A stretch of DNA of 55,253 nucleotides from Pilaira anomala (GCA_025716855.1 JAIXMQ010000115.1:1-55253); one strand, 5' to 3'; positions 22,111 to 33,118 are shown, counted from the stretch's first letter. Made by a program: numbers and translations. Notes: generated from the sequence alone by a model not told the origin.

Positions 22111-24180
22111 GAATTTAGGGGAGAAGGGAAAGGTTCAAGAAAGAAGTGATAAAAAAAAAAAAGAAAGAAAAATGATTTCTTGAGACTTTTTTTTTTAAAG
22201 TCACTTTTTATTTAAAAAAAACTGTCTCGGCCTTTCAGGAAACAAATAAATGTATACTACAGAATTATGAATGTTTACTGGACTTTATGAATGTTTGTAT
22301 GAGTCCTATAAGCCAATTCCTAACAGTAAATTGTTTTAAAATTGGATATGATGTGTTTACTGTGAGACTCTCGATTAAATCTCCATTTTAAAATGCAGGC
22401 AACAATATTTGCCATTTGCATATTCTTATGTAATTATATTTACAAGCACTGAAATAGTTCACTTATGTATCAAAAAAAAAAAAAAAAAAATAGGTGACAT
22501 CTCCTGGATTCGACTCAATTCAAATACCTAGGTTAGACTTTTTTATTCAACAAGTACTTTCATTTTCAAAAATTTCTCAATTACCCTATGTACCAAACTG
22601 TAGACACATAAAATTGGAAAAAAAAAAGTTATAAATCTAAAAACTGATCCTGATTCTTTTTGAGTCTGTTCAACCGAATTAATTCCAGTAATCCTCTTTA
22701 AAAAGGTACAACTTTGGGCAAATCATTTGAGCACTGTAGGATAAAAAGATCTTTTTTTTGGGGGGGGGGGGGAAGGGGGCGGGGTATATTGTTATCCCAT
22801 TCTCTGAAAAAAAATAATTTAAAAATTGGGATTAAGACATCGCGGAGGTATATGTTTTTCTTTTAACATATACGACTTTTTTTCCATCAGGATAAAAACT
22901 TGAGCTGAAATAGTTTAATAATTTAGTTAGCTAACGTAATACAGTAGAGCACAGTAGAGCTCAAGTAAGAAAAGACTTACAATATTTCTAATTTTTTTTT
23001 AAAACACACTTTATAATAGTTCATTATGTATTTTGGTATCATTAATACGTGTTAAAACTTATTTCGACAAAAGTACTTATAGCTTTTATTTCTTCTTCAG
23101 GTAGACTGTCTTCATCAAAAAATTTGCTTGGAAATATTTTGGATAACATATTTTTTTCTATGCAGTTGCTGTTTCTTATATCTTGATCTATAAGGGCTAC
23201 AATTTTTTTAGATCTATTATAGATTAAAAAAGTAATTGCTTACTAAACAATTGCTCGCTTGCAAAATTTTATAAAAAGACTTGGTCAACTGCAGGCTGAA
23301 TTTGAATGGAATTTCCTAATAAAAGTGTACTGTAGCATTAAAATTAATGTTAGCTATTAATACTATGGTGAAGAAATTGGCGGTAGTTATAAAACAATAT
23401 AGTCAACAATATAACTTTTTTGTAGGTCTTTTAGTGAAATCTAAAATAAAAGTTATTTCTTTTTCTCGTTTGTTGTCGTTTTAATAAGATTGTAACAAAT
23501 ATTACAACCAGAGACAAAATACTTTTTTCCATTTCATCATCATCTGACACTTTTTTTTTCTTCCTTTATCATTTTTTCAATAAACACTATTCATAATTTA
23601 TAACCTCATAATACAATCACGTAGGAGCTTCTGAAACTCATTTTATTTTAAAATAAGGCTATGTAAAAAGCTGCTTTTATTGTATATATACAAAACCGTC
23701 AACTGAGTATCTAACACTTAATTAGGTACGCATCTTGTTTTATCTCCATCTTCAATACTTAACTCACTTAAATCGTCTACATATGTATATTAGGACTATT
23801 TATCAACGTTATTAAATGATCAACTCTTTTATGAACCAAAAAAATTTTTTACCTGTTCAAAAAGTTTGTGTGAGCTTACATATTTAATCAGCGTTTTCAG
23901 TTACTCAGCGCTCTCAGTTACTCAGCATACGCATGAATTTAGTTCACCTCTTAATTCTGAGTATTCACTTTTATCTCTCATTATAATACGCAAACAATTA
24001 AAAAATTATTTATGAGTGCTCGTGAGTTTATTTGCTTAAAATTAGAAAGTAATAGTGACGTCAAAGTGAAGTGTTTTATTTATATACTTTTCAACATGAG
24101 AAAAAAAAAAATTATCAAAAACGAAGAGAGAAAAATATTTTTCATTTTATTTATTTTTAAAAAAAAAAGTAAAGTGTAGT
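22111..24180. other. Gene-poor intergenic region
   Basis: No gene was recognised. The region has an A18 run near 22471-22489, a G12 run near 22761-22773, and a short relic of the serine/proline-rich family at 23889-23960. Several AT-rich stretches are otherwise featureless. Confidence 0.5.
23889..23960 (+). pseudogene. Relic fragment of the serine/proline-rich family
   Basis: The segment TTTTCAGTTACTCAGCG...CTCAGTTACTCAGCATACG, then CATGAATTTAGTTCACCTC, closely resembles copy A around 1509-1550 (TTTTCAGTTACCCAGCATAC, then TCATGAATCTAATTCATCACC). Part of it is locally duplicated. It is too short to encode anything, but it shows that the family once had a further member or insertion between copies A and B. 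Confidence 0.6.
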
Positions 24181-24385
24181 GTTTGGCCTTTCCAATGAAA
24201 GAAAGTTTCCAAGGCTTACCACGGGGAGGTACACTACTTAAGCCCCAACCTAGGGAATGTTGCCCTAGGCCAAACGACAGCACCGATGTCCATTGTTGCT
24301 GGTGTAAAGCAACGCCGATCCAAATGAACACCAAGTGCCCGTCTGTTGTGTCCCGCTTGAAGAAATCTGTTGAAGATCTCAGGGA
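24181..24385. other. GC-richer island with strong self-complementarity
   Basis: This 200-bp stretch is clearly less AT-rich than its surroundings. GTTTGGCCT at 24181-24189 can pair with AGGCCAAAC at 24267-24275. CCTAGGG at 24249-24255 can pair with CCCTAGG at 24263-24269. GGCTTA can pair with TAAGCC between them. Both strands contain stop-interrupted coding-like phrases. It may be the end of a degraded transposon or a structured RNA; neither can be decided here. Confidence 0.35.
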
Positions 24386-24750
24386 TTCGTATCGTATTCT
24401 TCGTATGGTATTCTTCGTATGGTATTCTTCGTATGGTATTCTTCGTATGGTATTCTTCGTATGGTATTCTTCGTATGGTATTCTTCGTATGGTATTCTTC
24501 GTATGGTATTCTTCGTATGGTATTCTTCATATCGTATTCTTCATATCGTATTCTTCATATCGTATTCTTCATATCGTATTCTTCGTATCGTATTCTTCGT
24601 ATCGTATTCTTCATATCGTATTCTTCATATCGTATTCTTCGTATGGTATTCTTCGTATGGTATTCTTCGTATCGTATTCCTCGTATGGTGTTCTTCGTAT
24701 CGTATTTTTCGTATCGTATTCCTCGTATATTATTCTTCGTATCGTATTCC
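24385..24750. repeat. 14-bp minisatellite, about 26 copies
   Basis: Tandem units of TTCTTCGTATGGTA. The left block is mostly GTATGG, the middle block ATATCG, and the right block a mix. Because 14 is not a multiple of three, all three frames stay open and give artefactual VFFVWYSSYGILRM-like proteins. Confidence 0.95.
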
Positions 24751-24788
24751 ATTTTTTTTCCCACTTTTTTTTTCCACTTTTTTTCCAC

Positions 24789-24822
<34 letters not shown>

Positions 24823-24900
24823 TTTTTTACCCTTTTTTTTTACTCTTTTTTTTACCTTTTTTTTTTTTACCTCTCTTTTTTTTACCTCTCTTTTTTTTTG
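24750..24900. repeat. Polypyrimidine tract adjoining the minisatellite
   Basis: About 150 nt of almost pure C/T on the plus strand, with units such as TTTTTTTTCCAC, TTTTTTTACC and TTTTTACCTCTC. Such a tract could form triplex DNA or stall polymerase; the strand asymmetry is nearly complete. Confidence 0.9.
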
Positions 24901-25381
24901 GAGGAAGAAAGAGAGAAAAAAGAGGCCTTTATGTAGTTTTTGATGCTCACCCTTTTTTGGTCAGATGATCATGCAAGTCAAAAGAAAGTCAAAAATGATG
25001 GGTTTTTCTCAAAAATTTCTGGTACAGCAAATAAGGTTTTCAAATCAAAGAAGACAGCGTTTTTTTTTTCACATGTTTGAAAAATACAATGACGATAAGA
25101 TTGTATAATTATTATATAATCAGTAGGGAGAGCCAAAAGAATATTAGAAAAAGGAGATCAGAATGAGCGTTATATAGTAGTTCAGCATTATTGTGGCTTG
25201 GATTTGATATGGTGACAGAAATTTATACACTTTTTTTTTATGGTTCTTCAAAAACAAATGAATGGAGTGAAAGGAATGAAATAGAAAGGATATATAATAA
25301 GTAATAATAATAATAGTGGCAGTAAATAAACGTAGTAGTAGTAGTAGTAGTTGAATAAAAGATATAACATTCTTTTTTTTT

Positions 25382-27090
25382 TTAGTTGTTTGATTCAAAT
25401 AAAGTGATCAACTCTTTAGTGAATTTGGCAATTTCATAAGCTTCTTTTGCAAGATCACGTTTAGCAATAGCAGTAGCAGTAGCTCCTCTAGCAAAGTATT
25501 TGGATTGTATCATACTTAATCGTTGAGAACATTTTGATAATTGGCCCAATAAAGGCTCACATTCGTCTCGATAAGAAAAACCAGCGGAAGTTTGACATGT
25601 AGCCTTTGATAATTCAGAAATGGTAGAAACTATTTTTACAATTGAAGTGATAATTGCATGTACTTCACCATTTTGTTGAGGTAATCTTAATGCAGCCAGC
25701 AAATTTTGAATTGTTTGAACGATATTATCTGTTTCTGTCTTGAGATATTTCTAAAAAAATATGTACTTTCATTTAATTTATCATACACACACATACAAAA
25801 GGTCTACTTATAATAATTTACCACTAATTCATTAGGAGTTAATTCGTTTGAGTTGGTTCTCTGTGGTTGATATGGTTGTGTTTTTTGTTGTTGGTAGTGT
25901 TGTTGATGTTGTTGCTTCTTTGAATACAAGCTATCGTTACTATACTTATACCCAATCGAATCCAACCGAGATCTTGGTTGATTGATATCTTCATATGATA
26001 AATTTGTGCTTTTATGATGATTTTTGTTACTGTTGCTAATAATGCTTCCATAATAGCTGTTATCTTGTCTTTTATTTTCGTTACCTATTATACTTTGATG
26101 GTCGTTTGATGATGGTTTCATACCTAATAGTTTTATCAAATCAACAATAACAGAAGTCAAGTGGCCAGCAGATCTATCCAGTAGACTGACAGGACTAATA
26201 CCCATCCCACTTGCATGATATTTTGCAGCTACCAAAAGGTCAGATAATGAGACTGAGAAACGTGTTTTCAGTTCGTATAATGCTTTTTTGGATTCTGTAA
26301 ATAATGTATTTTCTTGTGTTTCAACTTCTTCAGTGATTGATCGACATACTGTTACAATTTGTTTCATGACGTTAATAACGAGTGAGGGATTGCTGGATCT
26401 AACGTATAGTTTAGTAACGCTATTTTGTGTTAATCCTTATTTTTTTTTCTTCATTACCTTGCATTCATTAATAAGTCATCTATCGAAGCTTGGTAGGTTA
26501 AAATATGATCTTGTGAAATAAAGCCATCTTTTGAGGGCTGTAAAAAGTTTTCGTTGATTATACTATTAGTATGATCTGGATCAATAACGGATGAAGCTAA
26601 ACAATGGTTTAAGTTAGTAACATGTATAATTTACATCATCGCACTAGCATTTACCTTTAATACTTCGAAGTTCAATTCGAGCTTTATCATATTTCATTTG
26701 CCAGTCTTTCAAATCGTCTTGGAGCTTTAGTATATGAGCGTCCGTCTTTTCTTTTTCCAATAATAACTCTTCATTTATTTTTGCTAATCTCTTCAACTCG
26801 TTTAACATTTCCTTTGTTTCCTTTTTCACTTCACGCACAGCGTCTTGTTGTTGTTGATATTCTCGCTCTAATTGTTGGTGTTTATCATTTAATTTTTTAT
26901 ATTTTTCTTCCATCTGCTTCATCATTTTTTTATCTTCTTCATCCTACCGTGAGAATATAATAGTAAATATATATATCAATTAAAATGTAATATACTATAC
27001 CTTTTCAGAAGATCGTATTGAGTTATTATTCTTTTTTTCATCTCGATCCTACAGAAGTAATAAAAAGTTAAAAACGAGAAGACCTTACAT

Positions 27091-27154
<64 letters not shown>

Positions 27155-28290
27155 GATATTTCATCTTGTAGTTGTTTTATTCTACCGGTCATGATATTAA
27201 TTTGGTATTCATAATCAGACTTGATTTTTTCAATATCTATCCTATTGTTGTTACTTTCTAACTGTGTGTTACACATAAAATGGGGTGGTTCTGATTAGTC
27301 CAGTTTCGATTATCATATGAAATAGCTATGTTACACTTACGGTACTGGGAGATTTATTATCGAGAGACCTGCTGTTAAAATAATCTTTGGGTTCAACTGG
27401 TGAAATAGGAGATCTCATACTACTATTGTTATTATATGAACGAACTGAGCCCATTTCATCGTCCATGGTATCTACATTGATCATGCCTTTTACAGGTACA
27501 ATATTTGTAGATTTACTTGGTTGTGGTTGCGTGCTATTGTATGAAGATGTAGGAGGCATTTGGGGAATAGGAGGATATTGTTCCTATAAAAAAAATGTGC
27601 GTCAATAACTAAGATATAAAAAAGAACAATATGTATATTACATCAGTTTCTAAAAAATTGGCATATCTTCTTGTTAGCTCATAATAAACATCACTTGCAA
27701 GATCTTGAAATCTGGCAACAGGCAAAGTAGCTAATTTTTGTCTAGCCTGATTTCTTTTAGGATGAAATTCCTCTTTTACTGCTAAAAATGGCACTAAAAA
27801 AAAAAGTTAAATTAAATTTTAAATGTTTGTATACCCTATGGTGATATTTACGAAATTTATCATTTTTATTTCTTCGGACTACTTCATCATACACATCCAT
27901 AGCCAATTCATGAAATTGTAAGTTACTCAATCTTGTTAACTTTTGCCGTGCAGTGACTCTATGAGGATTTGGTCCTTCCCTTGCCTCTGTTTTTTTAAAA
28001 AAATATTAAAAAAAAAAATTCAAACACAAAAAAAAAAAAAAACGTTTGTTACCTTGTATTAATAAATCTTTTAAATATGATTTTAATTCCAAAAAATAAA
28101 CTCGAGCTGTGTTTTCGTAGTTTGCAGAATTAAAAGCTCGATTAGAAGCAGATGCTAACGATTGCGATCGTGACGCATGTGACATGGAGCGAGATGAATT
28201 AGTTGAATATGTCTTTAGTGATTGTGGACCTCGCGATAACCAGTCTTCTTGAGAAGTTGGAGAGCGTGGTGGAGATCTCGGGTATGCCAT
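25382..28290 (-). CDS. SPA2: Spa2/GIT-type polarity scaffold protein (SHD repeats)
   Basis: Ten exons on the minus strand: 28290-28053, 27986-27852, 27793-27642, 27583-27341, 27261-27154, 27048-27001, 26943-26655, 26596-26458, 26398-25822 and 25750-25382; 765 residues, all phases continuous. A serine-rich N-terminus leads to two SHD/GIT repeats at about 80-175 (HRVTARQKLTRLSNLQFHELAMDVYDE and KRNQARQKLATLPVARFQDLASDVYYE). A serine/proline linker follows, then a coiled coil (about 257-410). The C-terminal helical domain resembles the GIT/Spa2 C-terminal region. Spa2 organises the polarisome at hyphal tips. The intron after exon 5 starts GTAAAA and carries an A~59 run. Confidence 0.9.
27093..27151. 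repeat. T59 homopolymer (A59 on the coding strand) inside a Spa2/GIT intron
   Basis: The run begins immediately after the GT of the donor of the intron between exons 5 and 6. The remaining intron still has a plausible acceptor (TCTGTAG). Confidence 0.9.
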
Positions 28291-29122
28291 GTATATTACA
28301 AGTTTTTTTTTTTTTTATTTATTGAAAAGAAAAGAGAAAAGAGAAAAAGAAATTTTTTCAGACTATATCAAATTTAATAAATAAAAAGCTCTGTGCTCTT
28401 GGTACAACGTTTAACTAATGTGTTTTGTGCACCAAAAAATAATTTAGCTTTTTTTTTTTTTTGCCCACCCACTTTTTAAATAAGTACAATAAAGGTCTGG
28501 TTGATAAAGTCATTGAATCCAAATTTAGTAATTTTTTATAAAATAGATTTTATTTTTGTATCATACTACTTTTATTGCTTGATATGTTATCAATATTATA
28601 CACTATGTATCTTCTAATAACCAACATTTTGTCATTGTAACTGGTAGATCTTAAGGATCACGAATAGGAAATTCGTGACACCAGACATTTGATCAATAAT
28701 TTTTTTTTTTTATTATTCATTTAGTACAACATGTAACCTTCTTCTTGGATAAGAGTTTAGACTGTCAATTTTAGTTGGACATAAAATCTAAAGATGATAT
28801 TGTAAACTTTTGTGATTTCCAAACGGTATACTTCAATTTGCATAGTTTTTAACCCAATTCACTCTACAAAAAGTAGACTTGGAAAAAAAAATGGAGGCCA
28901 TTTTGATGAAGCGGGGTCCAGAGACTGCGTTTTACTCCTTGCACCATTGTAACCTGAATAAGTTTTATCACGATTAATATTTTGAATAATATAATGGGAA
29001 GCATTTAAATTACCAGTTCACATAATAAAGACTTGATTGTTTTAAAGTAATCAGACCACCAAATCTTTAGTAATCATGAGGGACCCACCAGGGGGGATTT
29101 TTTAGGTAGTTAGGGAGGGAGG

Positions 29123-29160
<38 letters not shown>

Positions 29161-29197
29161 CTTGGAACAACCAGTATTATTATGTACGATGTATTGA
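28291..29197. other. Intergenic region with GGGA/GA microsatellite
   Basis: No gene was recognised. A (GGGA)n-(GA)n tract occupies 29112-29158, immediately downstream of the proline-rich gene's stop codon. Confidence 0.6.
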
Positions 29198-29965
29198 CTA
29201 ATAATGAATGTATGTAGAAGTCATACAATCGTACATAATAATGTCACCATCCCCATCAGTCAAATACAATGAAGATGGGTCGGTAATAACGAGAGAAGTA
29301 AAACCATTAATAAGTTCATCCACTCCTCCATAATCATTACAAATTAATGGCATACATTCAATCATTATTACGTCTCCATCCGCATCGTATGAGACTGATG
29401 GTTCAGGTGATGCTACTGGTTCGGGTGCAACTGGTGGTGGTGATGGTGTTGCTGGTGGTGGTGGTGAAGGAAAGGCGGGTGGTGGTGAAGGTGAAGCGGG
29501 TGGAGGTGAAGGTGAGGGGGAAACGGGTGGCGGTGAAGGTGAGGGAGAAGCGGGCGGTGGTGATGGTGACACCACCGGGGATAAGGGTGGCGATGGTGAG
29601 GCAGGCGGTGGTGAGGATGAGGGGGAAGCGGGCGGTGGTGATGGTGACGCCACCGGGGAGAAGGGTGGCGATGGTGAGGTAGGCGGTGGAGTCGTAGAGG
29701 CCGGAGGAGAAAGAGTTGGCACTGATGGTAGATGAGAGCGAGAAGAAGGAGAAGGAGAAGGAGAACGAGAACGAGAAGGAGAAGAAGGAGAAGGAGAAGG
29801 AGAAGATGCCACTTTTCGGCGTTTTTCATAACAAAAGAGGTCATTACCTCTTTTTCTTTTGCCTAAAAAAAAAAAAAAAAAAAAAAAAGATGAGTTATCA
29901 AACCTCGTTTTAACAGAGAGTGCATTATTACCTAAGGCATTAATTGTTTGATTGCTTTTTGACAT
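29198..29965 (-). CDS. NLS-bearing proline/serine-repeat protein (inverted paralog of 31548-32189)
   Basis: Two exons on the minus strand, 29965-29932 and 29862-29198, joined across a 69-nt intron that ends in T24-AG; 232 residues. The donor GTAATA after GCC TTA G and the acceptor before GCAAAAG restore MSKSNQTINALGKRKRG. Without splicing the protein would contain a spurious phenylalanine run. KRKRGNDLFCYEKRRK (13-28) is a bipartite nuclear localisation signal. The middle is a proline/serine repeat (SPSPPPA type) about 110 residues long. The acidic tail repeats D-A/G-D-G-D-[VI]-I-M-x-[ED]-C-M twice. No known domain was recognised. It may be a nuclear low-complexity protein of a lineage-specific family. 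Confidence 0.65.
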   Translation of the reverse strand: MSKSNQTINALGNNALSVKTRFDNSSFFFFFFFLGKRKRGNDLFCYEKRRKVASSPSPSPSSPSRSRSPSPSPSSRSHLPSVPTLSPPASTTPPPTSPSPPFSPVASPSPPPASPSSSPPPASPSPPLSPVVSPSPPPASPSPSPPPVSPSPSPPPASPSPPPAFPSPPPPATPSPPPVAPEPVASPEPSVSYDADGDVIMIECMPLICNDYGGVDELINGFTSLVITDPSSLYLTDGDGDIIMYDCMTSTYIHY

Positions 29966-30461
29966 GTTGCTTGGAAAGAGTTTCGGTATGTAAGAGTGAA
30001 TAAACGGTTATAAACTAAAAGTAAAAAAAAAATAATAATAATAAAAAAACGGTAAAGAAGAAGAAAAAAAGTAATCAAGTGAAAAAAAAAAAAATTGTTT
30101 ATATACACATTAAGTTGTTTACAAAAGATTAACAAGTAAAAAAATTTTTTTTTGTTTATATGACGCCAAGTCGATTACAAATGATAATGGGTTAAGATAT
30201 TCTCACACTAGCTCATAAAAAAAAAGTACCATGTACAAGCTACATATATTAGAAGTAAACACTTTGACATGTCATGTAACAAATTATAATTTACTGCCGA
30301 GTGTAACCACTCTACCCTCTTTTTTTTTTCTTTTTGAAAAAATGTATATGAAGAAGCCTCTCTTCTCTTTAGTTAATTAACATGTTGTAAAAATATATTC
30401 ATCACTTTTCTAAATGTATAGATGCTAATATTTGTTATTTTCCAAGCAATATAAACACTTG

Positions 30462-30496
<35 letters not shown>

Positions 30497-31547
30497 TTTT
30501 CCCATCCTACTTGATTAGGAAAGATAGCGTTATTAACAGCATGTGATTACATAACAGCATGATTTAATTATATTGTTAATACTTTTTCACAGGTTGGCTG
30601 AAACCTGAGTATAAACTGACAAAAACTAATCGGCAAAAAAAAAAAAAAAAAAAAAAAAATACAGATTTAAAATAAATAATACATAAAAACAAATATAAAC
30701 TTCAATATATCATGCTTATTATCAAGTATATTATTGTATAAAGAAAATTAGATGTAATTTTTATATTATTTTTTTTTGTAAAGAAGCTCGTTTGTCTTAA
30801 TGAGCCTGTCAAAATAATTAACAACAATCTTCTATTCGTGTCACAGAAAAAAGATTATTTATGAGTGCATATTTATCTGTAAGTATATTTTATTAAAGTG
30901 AAAGTAAGAGGAAGTCTATGCAGAAACGAAAGCCATGGAGAAATAAATTTTTTATACATTACTTCACGTCAGAAGGCTTAAATGAGATTTGTACATAATA
31001 AAGCTTGAAGTCGTGAACGAGAGGTACAGATTTTTTATCTTACTTTTTTTTTAAACAGGTGAATAGGAGAAAAGACAAGTCCAAAAAGAGTAAGTTCCAA
31101 ATTGAAACATATTGCTGATAATCCATGCAGCCATTATCAATTGATTTTGTTAGACTAGTGTCTTATTATCGCTATTTTTAGTCTCCCTTAAAGATAGATG
31201 CATTGATACGTATCAAAATCCAAATAACACAATCAATCATTTTTACTTTTATTATTTTTTTTTATTCTTTCATTTGTAAGCAATATGGAGAAAAGACTAG
31301 GGGTATTTTTTTTTTATGAAGTTGAAAGCTGATTGTATTTTTGGATTGCCTTATTAAGAATCACCCACTTAATTTGGACAGTCGTTATTTATCTAAAAAC
31401 AGTTATGTTTACCTGTATACAAGGTTTTATTACGATTCCTTTTCAGTTAATTTTTCTTCCTTACTCTTTACTACTTTATTTTTTAGCGTTGATTTTATTA
31501 TGTTTAATTCAATCTACTTACACACCAAGAGTCTCTCTCTTAATAAC
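29966..31547. other. AT-rich spacer between inverted paralogs
   Basis: No gene was recognised. There are A-runs at 30462-30492 and 30636-30659. The two ends of this spacer are the promoter regions of the two paralogs and show similarity to each other (pyrimidine-rich DNA followed by CTTACA-ACC before the ATG). Confidence 0.5.
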
Positions 31548-32189
31548 ATGACAACAACACAGTCAATCACAACTTTACAGTACTCGCTCTATTTAAGGCT
31601 GTTCAATTTGGTTTTTATCTTGAATTGTTTAACGAAGACGGATCAAGTCATTGAGTCTGTTGAAGGTGGTTTCGGATGGAGAAGTGGTAAAAACATGAAT
31701 GGTTATTAAGGCCGTTTCCGATTTAAGGCCGTAATTTTCTGAAATTTTTGGCCATATTTGATCTTCTCAAGTCAGAAATAAGGCCATGCTACGATTTCAG
31801 GCCACAAAAGTCTGATTTTTTTTTCAGCCTTAAATAGAGTGGGTACGATAATTTTTTAGATAATAATACACTCTCCGTTAAAACAAGGTTTGATAACTCA
31901 TCTTTTTTTTTTTTTTTTTTTTTTTTTTTTAGGCAAAAGAAAAAGAGGTAATGACCTCTTTTTCAATGACAAATGCCGCAAAGTGGTACCATCTTCTTCT
32001 TCCCCTTCTTCTTCTTCTCGTTCTTCTCCACCATCAGTGCCAGCTCTTCCTCCTCCGGCCTCACCAACTCCGTTATCATATGTAGCCTGTCTTTCTCCTC
32101 CTACCCTCACCAGACAGGCTGCATTTTTCAACGAGGATGATGCAGACGACGATGAAGATTTCTTTAACACCAACACCAGCAATGAATAA
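31548..32189 (+). pseudogene. Paralog of the NLS/proline-rich gene, disrupted by a MITE at its exon 1/intron boundary
   Basis: Exon 1 (31548-31577) reads MTTTQSITTL, matching MSKSNQTINAL of the 29.9-kb paralog. Upstream DNA (CTTACACACC then AACATG) also matches. The MITE then intervenes. After it come the old intron (ATAATAATACACTCTC in place of GTAATAATGCACTCTC, so the donor G is lost), a T~28 run and AG at 31931-31932. Exon 2 (31933-32189) encodes KRKRGNDLFFNDKCRKV, a shorter proline/serine segment and an acidic tail. No donor that keeps phase is visible, so normal splicing is probably lost. Confidence 0.65.
31578..31848. mobile_element. 271-bp MITE with TA target duplication (Tc1/mariner type)
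   Basis: Terminal inverted repeats of about 24 bp match at about 20 positions and share CTCTATTTAAGGCTG. The left end starts after TA at 31576-31577; the right end stops before TA at 31849-31850. Internal subterminal AAGGCC motifs recur about four times. There is no coding capacity. The element lies at the exon 1/intron 1 boundary of the proline-rich paralog. Confidence 0.8.
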
Positions 32190-32197
32190 GATTGAGT

Positions 32198-32230
32198 GGT
32201 GGGATGCTTGATTCCATTGATTATCCCACC
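32198..32230. other. Hairpin downstream of the disrupted paralog
   Basis: GGTGGGAT (32198-32205) is perfectly complementary to ATCCCACC (32223-32230) across a 17-nt loop, starting 9 nt after the stop codon. It could mark the 3' end of the gene or be fortuitous. Confidence 0.4.
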
Positions 32231-32569
32231 CTGTGGTATCGCTTCTTTTCTTTAAGAGATTGGACATCTTTTCAAGCTTGGATCTATGGAAACATTTACA
32301 AGTATCCTCATATATTTCATTCATATATTGGGTGAGTGTTACTTATGGACAATCAGTCCTTAATGGGAAAGACTTCTGGTTGATTTATTAAGTATAATAA
32401 AACATTTAGAACTCTTTTAAATTAAAATAATAGTCATCTTTTTATATGTATCTTGAATGTCCTGATATATTTTCCTAGTTTCAGGATTGAATTGTCAGTT
32501 TTTGGGATAACTAATCTTATTCTAACCATGTTATTTTTTTATTTTTTGTTTATAGGTTATATAACATTA

Positions 32570-32762
32570 CTATTTAATATTGATAGATAAATCATGTGCT
32601 TTTGCTAGTAATACATAGCCGTTCTTATCCCAACCCAAGGTAGCTAAGCTTGTATCGAGACTGTTACCAGTAAAGATATCTCTATTAATAATGAATTGAT
32701 TAGTGATTTTATTTTGTTTTGTTTCATATCCAATGATTTCGCGAGAAGCTATGAAGTATATA
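32570..32762 (-). pseudogene. Orphan C-terminal coding fragment
   Basis: The minus strand encodes about 64 in-frame residues, including ITNQFIINRDIF then TSLATLGWDKNGYVLLAKA, and ends in TAG at 32572-32570. Composition and codon use look like real coding sequence, but there is an upstream in-frame stop and no start. The family is not recognised. It is probably the tail of a lost gene. Confidence 0.35.
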
Positions 32763-32866
32763 TTTTTTTAACACTACCAATACTATATAATACGCATATA
32801 ATCAGAAAAAAAAAAGAGCCATGTATATTAGTTTATTTTACTTTGCAAAAATATATCATTCGAAGA

Positions 32867-33118
32867 TTAAATTTGTTCAAGTAATCTTAATTGTTTCTGT
32901 AAGGTGGAAATGTCTTCGGATTTTCTTTTGTTCAAATTTATTATTCTCAACTTTGTATTTTCAATATCGTCACTTCCATCATCATCCGTTGATTTAGTTG
33001 CATTATCATTAATAGTGTTAGAGGAGGCTGGTGTATTTAAATCATTATTGTTTGGGTTCGTAGTAGATGCGGGGTTGCTATTGCTATTATCGATGTTATT
33101 TAGAGAACAATGGCACAT
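32867..33118 (-). CDS. Hypothetical asparagine-rich short protein or fragment
   Basis: An 83-residue frame from an ATG near 33118. The N-terminal half is rich in Asn/Ser/Thr. The C-terminal half, with NLNKRKSEDISTLQKQLRLLEQI, looks like a short coiled coil. No neighbouring exon was found. It could be a genuine small protein or the end of a degraded regulator. Confidence 0.3.
   Translation of the reverse strand: MCHCSLNNIDNSNSNPASTTNPNNNDLNTPASSNTINDNATKSTDDDGSDDIENTKLRIINLNKRKSEDISTLQKQLRLLEQI

Noticed and set aside
22761..22773. G-rich run as a G-quadruplex
   Set aside because: It is a single G12 tract followed by shorter runs; not enough separate G-tracts to argue for a regulatory quadruplex.
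24200..24245. U1 snRNA-like start (CTTACCACGGGGAGGTAC)
   Set aside because: Only a short resemblance; the ACTTACCTG 5' end and the downstream U1 stems are absent.
24385..24750. CRISPR-like array
   Set aside because: Units are directly adjacent without spacers, and the genome is eukaryotic.
24183..24968. Long open frames (up to 261 residues) through the 14-bp repeat
   Set aside because: The repeat unit lacks stops in every frame, so openness is automatic; the protein would be a periodic artefact ending in a polypyrimidine tract.
29347..29913. Arginine/valine-rich and leucine/histidine-rich frames overlapping the proline-rich gene
   Set aside because: They are frame shadows of the proline/serine repeat.
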